Assembly: GCA_013696365.1 (NCBI GenBank)
Contig: JACCYS010000291.1
Coordinates: forward strand, 1-22,876
Length of the DNA: 22,876 bases
Source: Nocardioidaceae bacterium
Lineage (GTDB): Bacteria > Actinomycetota > Actinomycetes > Propionibacteriales > Nocardioidaceae
Reading direction: 5' to 3'
Shown here: positions 1-8,191 of the stretch, piece after piece
How the letters are laid out: each line of letters starts with the position of its first letter
Numbering within the stretch: the first letter of the stretch is position 1
Translations under genes and position numbers: made by a program
The notes under the pieces: model-generated
What the model saw: the letters and a program-made list of their open reading frames with translations, nothing else
What the model was told of the DNA's origin: nothing
Databases searched by the model: none

Positions 1-1775
1 CCGGTGAGCAGCCGAACCGGCCTCGCCTGCGCTACCGGCAGGGCCGCAACGAGCAAGCCATGGTGCACGCGGCCGTGGGCTACGCCTGGCAGTGTGACCG
101 GTTGGCGACGTATGCGGTGACCTCGTCGATCGGGCCGGGTGCGACCAACATGGTCACCGGTGCCGCGCTGGCCACCATCAACCGGCTGCCGGTGCTGCTG
201 CTGCCCGGCGACACCTACGCCACCCGGGTCGCCAGCCCGGTGCTGCAGGAGCTTGAGCACGCCAGCAGCCTGGACGTCAGCGTCAACGACGCGTTTCGGC
301 CGGTGTCACGGTACTTCGACCGCATCCAGCGCCCGGAGCAGCTGCCGGCGGCCCTGCTGGCAGCGATGCGGGTGCTGACCGACCCGGTGGAGACCGGTGC
401 GGTGACGCTGTCGCTTCCGCAGGACGTCCAGGCCGAGGCGTTTGACTGGCCAGCCGAGTTGTTCGACACCCGCGTCTGGCACGTGCCGCGTCCGGTGCCG
501 GAGCCGGTGACGCTTTCCGCTGCAGTCGAGGTGCTGCGCTCTGCTCGACGGCCGCTGCTGGTGGCCGGTGGGGGCGTGATCTACGCCGGGGCCACCGAGG
601 AGCTGCGAGCATTCGCCGAGGCCACCGGCACCCCCGTCGCCGAGACCCAAGCCGGCAAAGGTGCGTTGACCTATGACCATCCCCAGGCGGTCGGAGCGGT
701 GGGCGCCACCGGAACCACCGCCGCCAACTCGTTGGCCGCCGACGCCGACGTGGTGGTGGGGGTGGGCACCCGCTGGAGCGACTTCACCACCGCATCGCGC
801 ACCGTTTTCGCGAACCCACAGGTGCGCTTCGTCAACCTCAACGTCGCGGCATTTGACGCTCACAAGCAGTCGGCGACCGCGCTGGTCGCCGATGCCCGCG
901 AGGGGCTGAGCGGCCTGCGCAAGGCTCTCGTGGGCTGGACCGCTGAAGGGGACTGGACCGAACGCGCAGGCACGCTGGCGCGGGAGTGGAACGACACAGT
1001 CGGCAGGGCATACACGCTGGGGCACGGGCCGCCGATGGCACAGTCAGAGGTGATCGGCGTGCTCAACGACGTGGCTGCACCGACGGACGTGCTGGTGTGC
1101 GCTGCCGGGTCGATGCCGGGCGATCTGCACAAGCTGTGGCGCACCCGCGACCGCAAGGGCTACCACGTCGAGTATGGCTACTCCTGCATGGGCTATGAGG
1201 TGGCCGGTGGCCTGGGGGTCAAGCTCGCCACGCTCGACCAGGGCGAGGATCGCGAGGTGCTGGTTGTCGTCGGCGACGGGTCGTATCTGATGATGGCCAC
1301 CGAGCTGGTCACCGCGGTCGCCGAGGGGGTCAAGCTCGTTGTGGTGTTGGTGCAGAACCACGGCTTCGCCTCGATCGGTGCGCTCAGCGAGTCACTCGGC
1401 ACCCGGCGCTTCGGCACCCGCTACCGTTACCGCACCCAGACCGGCCTGGACGGTGACCGGTTGCCGGTCGACCTGGCGGCCAACGCGGCAAGTCTCGGTG
1501 CCGACGTGCACGCGGTGAGCACAGTGGACGAGTTGCGCGCGGCGCTGGTGAAGGCCCGCGAGTCCGACCACACCACGGTCGTGCACGTGGAGACCGACCC
1601 GCTGGTGGCGGCACCGTCCAGCCCTGCGTGGTGGGAGGTGCCGGTGGCGGAGGTGTCCGCGCTGGACTCGACCCGCGCGGCGCGCGCCGACTATGAGCGC
1701 CACAAGCAGGCGCAGCAGCCGTACCTGCGCCCCGCGGCGCCGTATGGTCAGGGCCCGACCGAAGGAGGCAGTTGA
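1..1775 (+). CDS. iolD: 3D-(3,5/4)-trihydroxycyclohexane-1,2-dione hydrolase (5' partial)
   Basis: This ThDP-dependent enzyme opens the ring of the trione made from inosose, giving 5-deoxy-glucuronate. The frame is open from position 3 to the TGA at 1773-1775, so the gene runs off the left edge. Compared with Bacillus subtilis IolD (recalled at about 637 aa), roughly the first 50 residues are missing. The visible part holds about 590 residues. The Asn-Glu-Gln motif with the ThDP-activating glutamate is encoded at 48-56. The GDGS half of the ThDP-pyrophosphate motif starts at 1272, followed about 25 residues later by an Asn-His-Gly. The stretch HVEYGYSCMGYEV is typical of IolD rather than of acetolactate synthase. 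The Met codon at 60 is internal and is not a start. iolA follows with one base between stop and start, so the two genes are surely co-transcribed. Confidence 0.95.
   Translation, partial: GEQPNRPRLRYRQGRNEQAMVHAAVGYAWQCDRLATYAVTSSIGPGATNMVTGAALATINRLPVLLLPGDTYATRVASPVLQELEHASSLDVSVNDAFRPVSRYFDRIQRPEQLPAALLAAMRVLTDPVETGAVTLSLPQDVQAEAFDWPAELFDTRVWHVPRPVPEPVTLSAAVEVLRSARRPLLVAGGGVIYAGATEELRAFAEATGTPVAETQAGKGALTYDHPQAVGAVGATGTTAANSLAADADVVVGVGTRWSDFTTASRTVFANPQVRFVNLNVAAFDAHKQSATALVADAREGLSGLRKALVGWTAEGDWTERAGTLAREWNDTVGRAYTLGHGPPMAQSEVIGVLNDVAAPTDVLVCAAGSMPGDLHKLWRTRDRKGYHVEYGYSCMGYEVAGGLGVKLATLDQGEDREVLVVVGDGSYLMMATELVTAVAEGVKLVVVLVQNHGFASIGALSESLGTRRFGTRYRYRTQTGLDGDRLPVDLAANAASLGADVHAVSTVDELRAALVKARESDHTTVVHVETDPLVAAPSSPAWWEVPVAEVSALDSTRAARADYERHKQAQQPYLRPAAPYGQGPTEGGS
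1762..1768 (+). promoter_or_regulatory. Ribosome binding site of iolA
   Basis: AAGGAGG lies inside the last codons of iolD, 8 nt before the ATG at 1777. It fixes the start of iolA there rather than at the in-frame upstream start codon at 1693, which would overlap iolD by 83 nt. Confidence 0.85.
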
Positions 1776-1776
1776 C

Positions 1777-3273
1777 ATGCGCACCATCGAGCACTGGATC
1801 GCAGGGTTGGAGACTGCCGGTAGTGGCAGCCGCACCGGTGACGTCTTCGACCCCGCGCAGGGCAGGCCGCAAGCGCAGGTGCGGCTGGGCACCGCGGAGG
1901 ATGTCGACGCTGCGGTGTCGGCGGCCCGGGCGGCTTTCGGCCCGTGGTCGCAGACCTCTCTGAGCGCCCGGGTGCGGGTGTTGTTCGCCTTTCGCGAGCT
2001 GGTCGACCGGCACACCGACGAGCTCGCCCGGGTGGTGTCGCTCGAGCACGGCAAGACCCTCGACGATGCCCGGGGTGAGGTGGTGCGTGGGCGCGAGGTC
2101 GTCGACTTCGCCTGCGGCATCCCGCAACTGCTCAAGGGCGAGTTCAGCGACCAGGTGTCCAGCGGCATCGACTCGCACTCGTTCCGCCAGCCACTGGGGG
2201 TCTGTGCGGGAATCACCCCGTTCAACTTCCCGGTGATGGTGCCGATGTGGATGCACCCGGTGGCGATCGCGTGCGGCAACACCTTCGTGCTGAAACCGAG
2301 CGAGCGGGTGCCCGGGGCATCCGAGCTGGTGGCCCGGCTGTACGCACAGGCAGGGCTGCCGGACGGGGTGTTCAACATCGTCAACGGTGACAAGGACGTG
2401 GTCGACGCCCTGCTCGGCCACGCAGATGTCGACGCAGTGAGCTTCGTCGGGTCCACACCGATCGCGCGCTACGTGCACGGGCGTGCCAGTGAGAGCGGGA
2501 AGCGGGTGCAGGCCCTCGGCGGAGCCAAAAACCATGCGGTGGTGATGCCGGACGCAGACGTCGACTTCGCTGCCGATCAGCTGGTGGCGGCCGGGTACGG
2601 GTCGGCTGGCCAGCGCTGCATGGCGATCTCGGCGGTGGTGGCCGTCGGACAGGTCGCGGACCAGCTCGTGCAGGCGGTGAGCAGTCGAACGGCGGCCATC
2701 ACCGTCGGTGCCGGCACGGACAGTGCCGCCCAGATGGGTCCACTCGTCAGCGCTGCCGCACGCGACCGTGTGCTGGACGCCGTCGACGCTGGCGAAAAGG
2801 ACGGTGCCACCGTCGTTGTCGACGGCCGTGAGCTGCAGGTGCCGGACGGTGCAGACGGCTTCTTCGTCGGTCCCACCCTGCTCGACCAGGTGACCACCGA
2901 CATGTCGGTCTACACCGAGGAGATCTTCGGGCCGGTGCTCGTAGTGCTGCGGGTCGGCTCGTTGGACGAGGCGCTCGATCTGGTCAACGCCAACCCGTAC
3001 GGCAACGGCACGGCGGTGTTCACCTCGTCCGGTGAGGTGGCCCGATCGTTCCAGCGACGCGTGCAGGTCGGGATGATCGGTGTCAATGTGCCGATCCCGG
3101 TGCCGATGTCCTACCACTCGTTCGGCGGCTGGAAAGACTCGCTGTTCGGCGATCACCACATCCATGGCCCCGAAGGGGTCCGCTTCTACACCCGGGCCAA
3201 GGTCGTGTCGACCCGCTGGCCGCATGTGCGCGAGGAATCTCTCGCGCACCTCAACTTCCCTACCGCCACCTGA
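1777..3273 (+). CDS. iolA: (Methyl)malonate-semialdehyde dehydrogenase, CoA-acylating
   Basis: The product (498 aa) is a cytosolic aldehyde dehydrogenase of the MmsA/IolA type. It converts malonate semialdehyde, with NAD+ and CoA, to acetyl-CoA and CO2, the last step of the inositol pathway. Members of this family also act on methylmalonate semialdehyde. The length matches the family (about 490-500 aa). The cofactor-binding segment GITPFNFPVMVPMWM and the GGAKNH motif are present. The catalytic cysteine is C281 in SAGQRCMAIS, and the EEIFGPVL motif follows in the C-terminal half. An MmsA-specific feature is the lack of the general-base glutamate of hydrolytic aldehyde dehydrogenases: the usual ELGGK is replaced by ALGGAKN. 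The gene sits directly behind iolD and ahead of the transporter genes. The symbol mmsA would be equally acceptable. Confidence 0.95.
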   Translation: MRTIEHWIAGLETAGSGSRTGDVFDPAQGRPQAQVRLGTAEDVDAAVSAARAAFGPWSQTSLSARVRVLFAFRELVDRHTDELARVVSLEHGKTLDDARGEVVRGREVVDFACGIPQLLKGEFSDQVSSGIDSHSFRQPLGVCAGITPFNFPVMVPMWMHPVAIACGNTFVLKPSERVPGASELVARLYAQAGLPDGVFNIVNGDKDVVDALLGHADVDAVSFVGSTPIARYVHGRASESGKRVQALGGAKNHAVVMPDADVDFAADQLVAAGYGSAGQRCMAISAVVAVGQVADQLVQAVSSRTAAITVGAGTDSAAQMGPLVSAAARDRVLDAVDAGEKDGATVVVDGRELQVPDGADGFFVGPTLLDQVTTDMSVYTEEIFGPVLVVLRVGSLDEALDLVNANPYGNGTAVFTSSGEVARSFQRRVQVGMIGVNVPIPVPMSYHSFGGWKDSLFGDHHIHGPEGVRFYTRAKVVSTRWPHVREESLAHLNFPTAT

Positions 3274-3325
3274 GCGTGGGGACAAGCAGCTGGGTGACGC
3301 ACCCGGCAGGACGAGAGGAATCGAC

Positions 3326-4330
3326 ATGGCGATCAAGAAGAGGTTGTCGGCGGTGCTCGCGGTCGGAGTGCTGCTGCTGTCCGCCTGCAGCACCGGCAGC
3401 GACACCAGCGGTGGTGATGAAGAAGTCGCCGGCGACAGTGGCGGCGGCGAGGCGGCCGCGCCCAAGGACGTCGGTGACATCCGGATCGACATGGTCACCC
3501 ATGGCGCCCCAGGCGACTCCTTTTGGGACGTGGTGAAGTCCGGCGGGCAGCGGGCGGGCAAGGACCTCGGGATCACGCTGCAGTACAGCAGCGACCCGGA
3601 TCCGGGCAAGCAGAGCACGCTGATCGACAACGCGGTGGCCGCCAAGACCGACGGCCTCGTGATCTCGATGGCGAACCCGGACGGCCTCGAGGCCAGCATC
3701 AAGTCTGCGGTGCAGGCCGGGGTGCCGGTCATCACCATCAACTCCGGGATCGACGACTGGCAGGACTTCGGCGCGATCACACACGTCGGCCAGAGCGAGA
3801 CCATCGCCGGCGAGGCGGCCGGCGAGGAGTTGAACGAGGCCGGCGTGCAGAACGTCATCTGCGTGATCCAGGAGGCCGGCAACGTCGCCCTGGAGGACCG
3901 CTGTGCCGGTGCCGCGGAGACCTTCGACGGTGAGATGGAGAACCTGCAGGCCGACAACACCGACCTGCAGGCATCTCAGGCCACCATCCAGTCCAAGCTG
4001 GAGGACAACAGCGTCGACGGTCTGCTCACCCTCGGCGGGGACATGTCCGGAGCGGCAGTGCGGGCAGTCAACGCTGCGGGCAGAGACGTCGCCGTCGGCA
4101 CCTTCGACGTCAACGCCGACGTCGCGCAGAACGTCCTCGACGGCAAGCTGCTGTTCGCCATAGACCAGCAGCCCTATGTCCAGGGCTACCTGGGGGTGAG
4201 CGGCGTCTACCTCAACATCATTAACGGCAACGACATCGGTGGAGGTCAGCCGGTCTACTCCGGGCCCGCGATCATCACCAAGGAGAACGCCGAAGAGGTC
4301 GCGCAGTTCGCCGAGAATGGCACCCGGTGA
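3326..4330 (+). CDS. Sugar/cyclitol ABC transporter substrate-binding lipoprotein
   Basis: The product (334 aa) is a periplasmic-binding-protein type 1 (Peripla_BP_4) solute receptor. The N-terminus has two lysines and an arginine, a hydrophobic core and the lipobox LSAC, so C21 should be lipidated and the protein anchored to the outer face of the membrane. A Ser/Gly/Asp/Glu-rich linker leads into the mature fold, which starts near residue 50 with IRIDMVTHG. The segments TDGLVISMANPDG and GVPVITINSG are typical of ribose/inositol-type receptors. The ATG at 3326 is preceded by GAGAGGAA; the longer in-frame reading from 3080 overlaps iolA and lacks a signal peptide, so I rejected it. The permease starts 10 bases after the stop. 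Gene context makes inositol or another cyclitol the likely ligand, but the sequence does not prove this. Confidence 0.9.
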   Translation: MAIKKRLSAVLAVGVLLLSACSTGSDTSGGDEEVAGDSGGGEAAAPKDVGDIRIDMVTHGAPGDSFWDVVKSGGQRAGKDLGITLQYSSDPDPGKQSTLIDNAVAAKTDGLVISMANPDGLEASIKSAVQAGVPVITINSGIDDWQDFGAITHVGQSETIAGEAAGEELNEAGVQNVICVIQEAGNVALEDRCAGAAETFDGEMENLQADNTDLQASQATIQSKLEDNSVDGLLTLGGDMSGAAVRAVNAAGRDVAVGTFDVNADVAQNVLDGKLLFAIDQQPYVQGYLGVSGVYLNIINGNDIGGGQPVYSGPAIITKENAEEVAQFAENGTR

Positions 4331-4340
4331 GGGGGTAGCG

Positions 4341-5414
4341 ATGTCCACGACAACATCAGCTCAGTCGAAGCCAGAGACGCCACCGACCGACGAACGGCTC
4401 GCAAGCTCTCATGGGATGGCCAGCATCTTGCGGCGCCCGGAGGTCGGCGCGCTGGTCGCCGCGATCGCGATCTTCTTGTTCTTCGCGCTCACGACCGAGG
4501 CCTTCACCCGAGCGTCTGGTGCCAGCACGTGGATCCTGACCTCGTCGACGGTCGGGATCATGGCGGTGGCGGTGTCCCTGCTGATGATCGGCGGCGAGTT
4601 CGACCTGTCCGCCGGGGCGATGTGGGGGACCACCGGGTTGACCACCGGGATCTTGATGACCGAGTACGAGCTCAACGTCTGGCTGGCGATCCTGGCCTCG
4701 CTGGTGCTGGCGATCATCATCGGCGTGCTGAACGGGCTGCTGGTGATGCGCACCGGGCTGCCCAGCTTCATCGTCACGCTGGGCACGTTCTTCGTACTGC
4801 AGGGGCTCAACCTGGGGGTCACCAAGATCCTCATCAACCAGGTCTCGGTGACCGGTCTGCAAGACGCACCCGGCTACGTCCAGGGCCAACAGCTGTTCGG
4901 GTCGTTCGTCAAGCTCGACCTCGGTGGCTCGACACTGACTATCTACGCCGTGACGTTCTGGTGGGTCGCGGTCACTGCGGTCGCCACCTGGGTGTTGCTG
5001 CGCACTAGGGCCGGCAACTGGATCTTCGCCGTCGGCGGGGCGCAGACCAGCGCTCGGCAGGTGGGGGTGCCGGTGTTCCGTACCAAGATCGGGTTGTTCG
5101 TCACCACGTCGCTGGCCGGCTGGCTGGTCGGCATGCTGGGGCTGTTCAAGACCACCACGGTGCAGAGCGTCACTGGTGTGGGGCAGGAGTTCATCTTCAT
5201 CATCTGTGCAGTTGTCGGTGGCTGCCTGCTGACCGGTGGCTACGGGTCGGCTGTTGGCGCCGCGCTGGGTGCGCTGATCTTCGGCATGGTGGGGCAGGGG
5301 ATCGTCTATGAGGGCTGGGACAGCGACTGGCTGTTCGCCATCCTCGGCGTGATGCTGCTGGGTGCCGTGCTGGTCAACAACTTCGTCAAGAGTCGAGCGG
5401 AGGCTGTGCGATGA
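4341..5414 (+). CDS. Sugar/cyclitol ABC transporter permease (RbsC/BPD_transp_2 type)
   Basis: This integral membrane protein (357 aa) belongs to the ribose/xylose/inositol (CUT2) permease family. A hydrophilic N-terminus of about 30 residues precedes many hydrophobic segments; about 8-10 transmembrane helices are expected in this family. The signature GGEFDLSAGAMWG corresponds to the GGIDLSVG motif of RbsC-like proteins. The cytoplasmic coupling segment NWIFAVGGAQTSARQVGV is also typical. I chose the ATG at 4341 because it follows the receptor stop by 10 bases and has a G-rich ribosome site (GAGGGGG) just upstream; the longer frame from 4239 overlaps the receptor gene. The last codons overlap the ATPase start by 4 nt (ATGA). 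The likely substrate follows from the locus: inositol or a related cyclitol. Confidence 0.92.
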   Translation: MSTTTSAQSKPETPPTDERLASSHGMASILRRPEVGALVAAIAIFLFFALTTEAFTRASGASTWILTSSTVGIMAVAVSLLMIGGEFDLSAGAMWGTTGLTTGILMTEYELNVWLAILASLVLAIIIGVLNGLLVMRTGLPSFIVTLGTFFVLQGLNLGVTKILINQVSVTGLQDAPGYVQGQQLFGSFVKLDLGGSTLTIYAVTFWWVAVTAVATWVLLRTRAGNWIFAVGGAQTSARQVGVPVFRTKIGLFVTTSLAGWLVGMLGLFKTTTVQSVTGVGQEFIFIICAVVGGCLLTGGYGSAVGAALGALIFGMVGQGIVYEGWDSDWLFAILGVMLLGAVLVNNFVKSRAEAVR

Positions 5415-6307
5415 GCAGCAAGGGCACAGCGGACACACCGAGCGAGGCCGATCACGGGTCACCCGGCCCGCCACCGGCGGGCGAGGCAGTCATCGAGGTC
5501 CGCGACATCGGCAAGTCCTACGGCAGCGTGATCGCGCTGCGCGATGTCACCACCTCGGTGCGCGCCGGCCAGGTGACCTGCGTGCTCGGCGACAACGGTG
5601 CCGGCAAGTCGACGTTCATCAAGATCCTCGCCGGCGCCCACCAGCACACCTCCGGGGAGTTCCTCGTGGACGGCGAGCCGCAGCGCATGTCGTCGCCACG
5701 CGACGCGCTGTCCATGGGGATCGCCACCGTCTACCAGGACCTGGCGGTGGTGTCACTGATGCCGGTGTGGCGCAACTTCTTCCTCGGCTCCGAGGTCACC
5801 AAGGGGGTCGGTCCGCTGCGTCGCCTGGATACCGCAGCGATGAAGTCCATCACCAAGTCGGAGATGCAGGCGATGGGTATCGACCTGCGCGACGTCGACC
5901 AGCCGATCGGCACGCTGTCCGGCGGTGAGCGGCAGTGTGTGGCGATCGCCCGGGCGGTCTACTTCGGGGCCCGGGTGCTCATCCTGGACGAGCCGACCGC
6001 CGCATTGGGGGTGCGGCAGTCCGGGGTGGTGCTGAAGTACATCGCCAAGGCCCGCGACCGAGGTCTGGGGGTCGTGTTCATCACCCACAACCCGCACCAC
6101 GCGTTCCCTGTTGGGGACAGGTTCATGTTGTTGCGCCGGGGCCGCAGCATGGGCGACTTCGCCAAGGACGAGGTCAGCCAGGACGAGCTGGTCAACATGA
6201 TGGCCGGCGGCAGCGAGCTCGCGGAGATCAGCAGCGAGCTGTCCAGCGACATGGGGCCGGCCTCGCCGGTGGCCAAGCAGATGGAGGCGGACGTGCAGCA
6301 CAAGTGA
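5411..6307 (+). CDS. Sugar/cyclitol ABC transporter ATP-binding protein, single domain
   Basis: The product (298 aa) is the ATPase that powers the importer from the cytoplasmic face. It has one complete nucleotide-binding domain: Walker A GDNGAGKST at 60-68, Q-loop at Q109, signature LSGGE at 169-173, Walker B VLILDEP at 189-195 with catalytic E194, and switch histidine H226. A low-complexity tail of about 25 residues precedes the domain. Most CUT2 importers (RbsA, MglA, IatA) use a protein of about 500 aa with two such domains; this one has a single domain, like FrcA, and must work as a homodimer. The start overlaps the permease stop (ATGA) and the stop overlaps the next gene's GTG (GTGA), so all are tightly coupled. 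Confidence 0.93.
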   Translation: MSSKGTADTPSEADHGSPGPPPAGEAVIEVRDIGKSYGSVIALRDVTTSVRAGQVTCVLGDNGAGKSTFIKILAGAHQHTSGEFLVDGEPQRMSSPRDALSMGIATVYQDLAVVSLMPVWRNFFLGSEVTKGVGPLRRLDTAAMKSITKSEMQAMGIDLRDVDQPIGTLSGGERQCVAIARAVYFGARVLILDEPTAALGVRQSGVVLKYIAKARDRGLGVVFITHNPHHAFPVGDRFMLLRRGRSMGDFAKDEVSQDELVNMMAGGSELAEISSELSSDMGPASPVAKQMEADVQHK

Positions 6308-7161
6308 CACCGCCCGTGGACCTGCTCGCCTCCGGGTGGACCACCGCCGGTCCGGCGGTGCCCTTCGGCGCGACCCTGGTCAGTCCGATCGACATCGAGC
6401 AGCGGATCCGCCTCGCGGCCGCGGCAGGCTTCAGTGGGTTCGGCCTGGCACATGCCGACCTGCTGGCGATCAAGCAGACCATCGGCTACTCGGCGTTGCG
6501 GCTGATGCTGGCCGACCACGGTCTGGTGCACATCGAGGTGGAGACGCTCGGCGACTGGTTCGCCCGCGACGAGCGACGCGCGCACGCCGACCAGGTGCGC
6601 CGCGACCTGCTCGAGGCGGCAGAAGCCTTGTCGGCGCGGCACATCAAGGCCGAGGGCGACCAGGTGCACACCGACTGGCCGCTGGAGCGCATGGTGGACG
6701 ACTTCCGCCTACTCGCCGCGCAGGCCGACGGGGTCGGCGCCCGGATCGCCTTCGAGCCGATGCCGTTCGGCAACGTCCGTACTCCCGACGAGGCGCTGCG
6801 GCTGGTGCAGTTGGCCGACCACCCGGCGCTGGGGATCTGCCTCGACCTGTGGCACGTGGAGCGCTCCGCCGTCGACATCGGTGACCTGGCGCGGCTGCCC
6901 GCGTCAGCCATCGCCGCGGTGGAGCTCAATGACGGGTCCGCCGAGGCGGTCGGCACCATGCTCGAGGACACCCTGCACCGGCGCCGGCTCTGCGGCGACG
7001 GGGCGTTCGACACGACCGGCTTCATCCGAGCCATCCGTGCCACCGGCTGGGACGGTCCGTGGGGAGTCGAGATCCTCTCCGACGAGCACCGGGCCCGCGA
7101 CGTTACCGAGTCGATCCCCGCCGTTTACGAGACCACGATGGCCGCCTTCGCCCGAGCGTGA
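6304..7161 (+). CDS. Sugar phosphate isomerase/epimerase-like TIM-barrel protein (IolI/IolE superfamily)
   Basis: The product (285 aa) belongs to the xylose-isomerase-like/AP endonuclease 2 TIM-barrel superfamily, which includes IolE (inosose dehydratase), IolI (inosose isomerase) and IolH. Candidate metal ligands, by family pattern, are E151 (FEPMP), D181 (CLDLWH), E207 (VELND) and E256 (VEILS). The segment GDGAFDTTGFIRAIRATGW near the end is a common hallmark. It looks closer to IolI-type proteins than to Bacillus IolE, so I leave the symbol empty. It could act on inosose or on a keto-sugar made by the dehydrogenases of the locus. The GTG at 6304 overlaps the ATPase stop by 4 nt; a second in-frame GTG lies at 6316. 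Only 25 bases separate its stop from the convergent dehydrogenase gene. Confidence 0.8.
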   Translation: MTPPVDLLASGWTTAGPAVPFGATLVSPIDIEQRIRLAAAAGFSGFGLAHADLLAIKQTIGYSALRLMLADHGLVHIEVETLGDWFARDERRAHADQVRRDLLEAAEALSARHIKAEGDQVHTDWPLERMVDDFRLLAAQADGVGARIAFEPMPFGNVRTPDEALRLVQLADHPALGICLDLWHVERSAVDIGDLARLPASAIAAVELNDGSAEAVGTMLEDTLHRRRLCGDGAFDTTGFIRAIRATGWDGPWGVEILSDEHRARDVTESIPAVYETTMAAFARA

Positions 7162-7186
7162 TCCCCGACAACTTGGAGGCGGTGGG

Positions 7187-8191
7187 TCAGGTGGGGGAGA
7201 GGTGCACCGCGCGGCCGGTGTCCGCGCTGCTGACGCAGGCCTCTGCCACTACCTGTACGGCCAGGGCCTCGCGGGCGGTGGCACCGTCGAACGCGGTGCC
7301 GTCGACAACGCTGCGCAAGAAGGCGACAGTCTCGGAGTCGAAGGCTTCGGCCCAGCGCTGCTGGAACGACTGGTAGCCGCTGCCGGCAAAGATCTGATCG
7401 GCTTCCACCGCCTGCACCGGTGTGTGCGGACCAAGGCCCGCGCTGAGACTGCCGTGCGAGCCCAGCACCTCGGTGCGGACATCTTGTCCCAGGGGGCAGT
7501 GCCTACTGCCGTGCACTGTGGCAACCAGCCCGTCAGACATCGTCAGTAAGACTGTGGCGACGTCGAAGTCGTCGCCCTCCGCATAGTCCGGCCAGTACCG
7601 CACGGCGCCGGTGGCTCGAACGCTGGCCACCTCGCAGCCGGTCGTCCACATCGTCGCGTCGATGTCGTGCACCAGCAGGTCGCGAAAGATGCCACCGCTG
7701 CCGGCGATGAACTCAGGGGTGCTGGGGCGCACGTCGAATGAGACGGTGCGCAGGTGATAGATGGTGCCGATCTCGCCGGCGATCATCCGGGCACGCAGCG
7801 CGCCGTACGCCGGGTCGAAGCGGCGATGGAAGGCGACGAACAAGCTCACCCCGGCGGCCTCGGCCAGCTCGGTCATTACCCGGGCGGAGTCGACGCTGAG
7901 GCTCAGTGGCTTCTCACACAGCACGGGTACGCCGAGCCTGAGCGCCCGCTCAGTGTCGGCCTGGTGATGCACGGTGGCACTGCACACGAGCACAGCGTCA
8001 ATGCCCAACTGTCCCAGGTCGGTGTCCGCATCGAGGGCCTCAGCGCCGCATGCTGAGGCCAGTGCCGCGGCGCGCTGGCGGCTGCGGCTGCAGACGATCA
8101 GCCGCAGTCGAGGGTCCGCCGCACGCAATGCCTCCGCCCGGGTCGCTGCCATCCTGCCGGACCCGAGGATGGCCACGGTGGGTGTCGTCAT
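7187..8191 (-). CDS. Gfo/Idh/MocA family oxidoreductase, probable inositol 2-dehydrogenase
   Basis: This cytosolic NAD(P)-dependent dehydrogenase (334 aa) belongs to the Gfo/Idh/MocA family. The Rossmann start is VAILGSGRMA. The catalytic residues expected for inositol dehydrogenases can be seen: K94 in CEKPL, D171 and H175 in RDLLVHDID. The segment FHRRFDPAY at about 121-129 and the GGIFRDLLVHDID block resemble rhizobial IdhA-type inositol dehydrogenases. It probably oxidises myo-inositol or a stereoisomer to the inosose. It is the third gene of a leftward unit; its ATG overlaps the LacI gene stop by 4 nt and has a good ribosome site. It may be the main inositol dehydrogenase, since the iolG copy at 13395 carries a substitution at a catalytic position. 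The exact substrate cannot be read from the sequence. Confidence 0.85.
   Translation of the reverse strand: MTTPTVAILGSGRMAATRAEALRAADPRLRLIVCSRSRQRAAALASACGAEALDADTDLGQLGIDAVLVCSATVHHQADTERALRLGVPVLCEKPLSLSVDSARVMTELAEAAGVSLFVAFHRRFDPAYGALRARMIAGEIGTIYHLRTVSFDVRPSTPEFIAGSGGIFRDLLVHDIDATMWTTGCEVASVRATGAVRYWPDYAEGDDFDVATVLLTMSDGLVATVHGSRHCPLGQDVRTEVLGSHGSLSAGLGPHTPVQAVEADQIFAGSGYQSFQQRWAEAFDSETVAFLRSVVDGTAFDGATAREALAVQVVAEACVSSADTGRAVHLSPT

Noticed and set aside
60..62. ATG as the start of iolD
   Set aside because: The frame is open to the left edge and the codons at 48-56 encode the conserved ThDP glutamate motif, so this Met is internal.
3292..3304. Small inverted repeat GGGTG-ACG-CACCC between iolA and the receptor gene
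   Set aside because: Only five base pairs with a three-base loop, without a T-run; too weak to call a terminator or operator.
1384..3960. 858-codon open frame on the minus strand across iolD, iolA and the receptor gene
   Set aside because: It is antisense to three well-supported genes, its translation is low-complexity (His/Arg/Pro-rich) with no motif, and long antisense frames are expected in GC-rich DNA.
3260..4348. 362-codon minus-strand frame opposite the substrate-binding protein
   Set aside because: Exact antisense of a clear lipoprotein gene, without ribosome site or recognisable domain.
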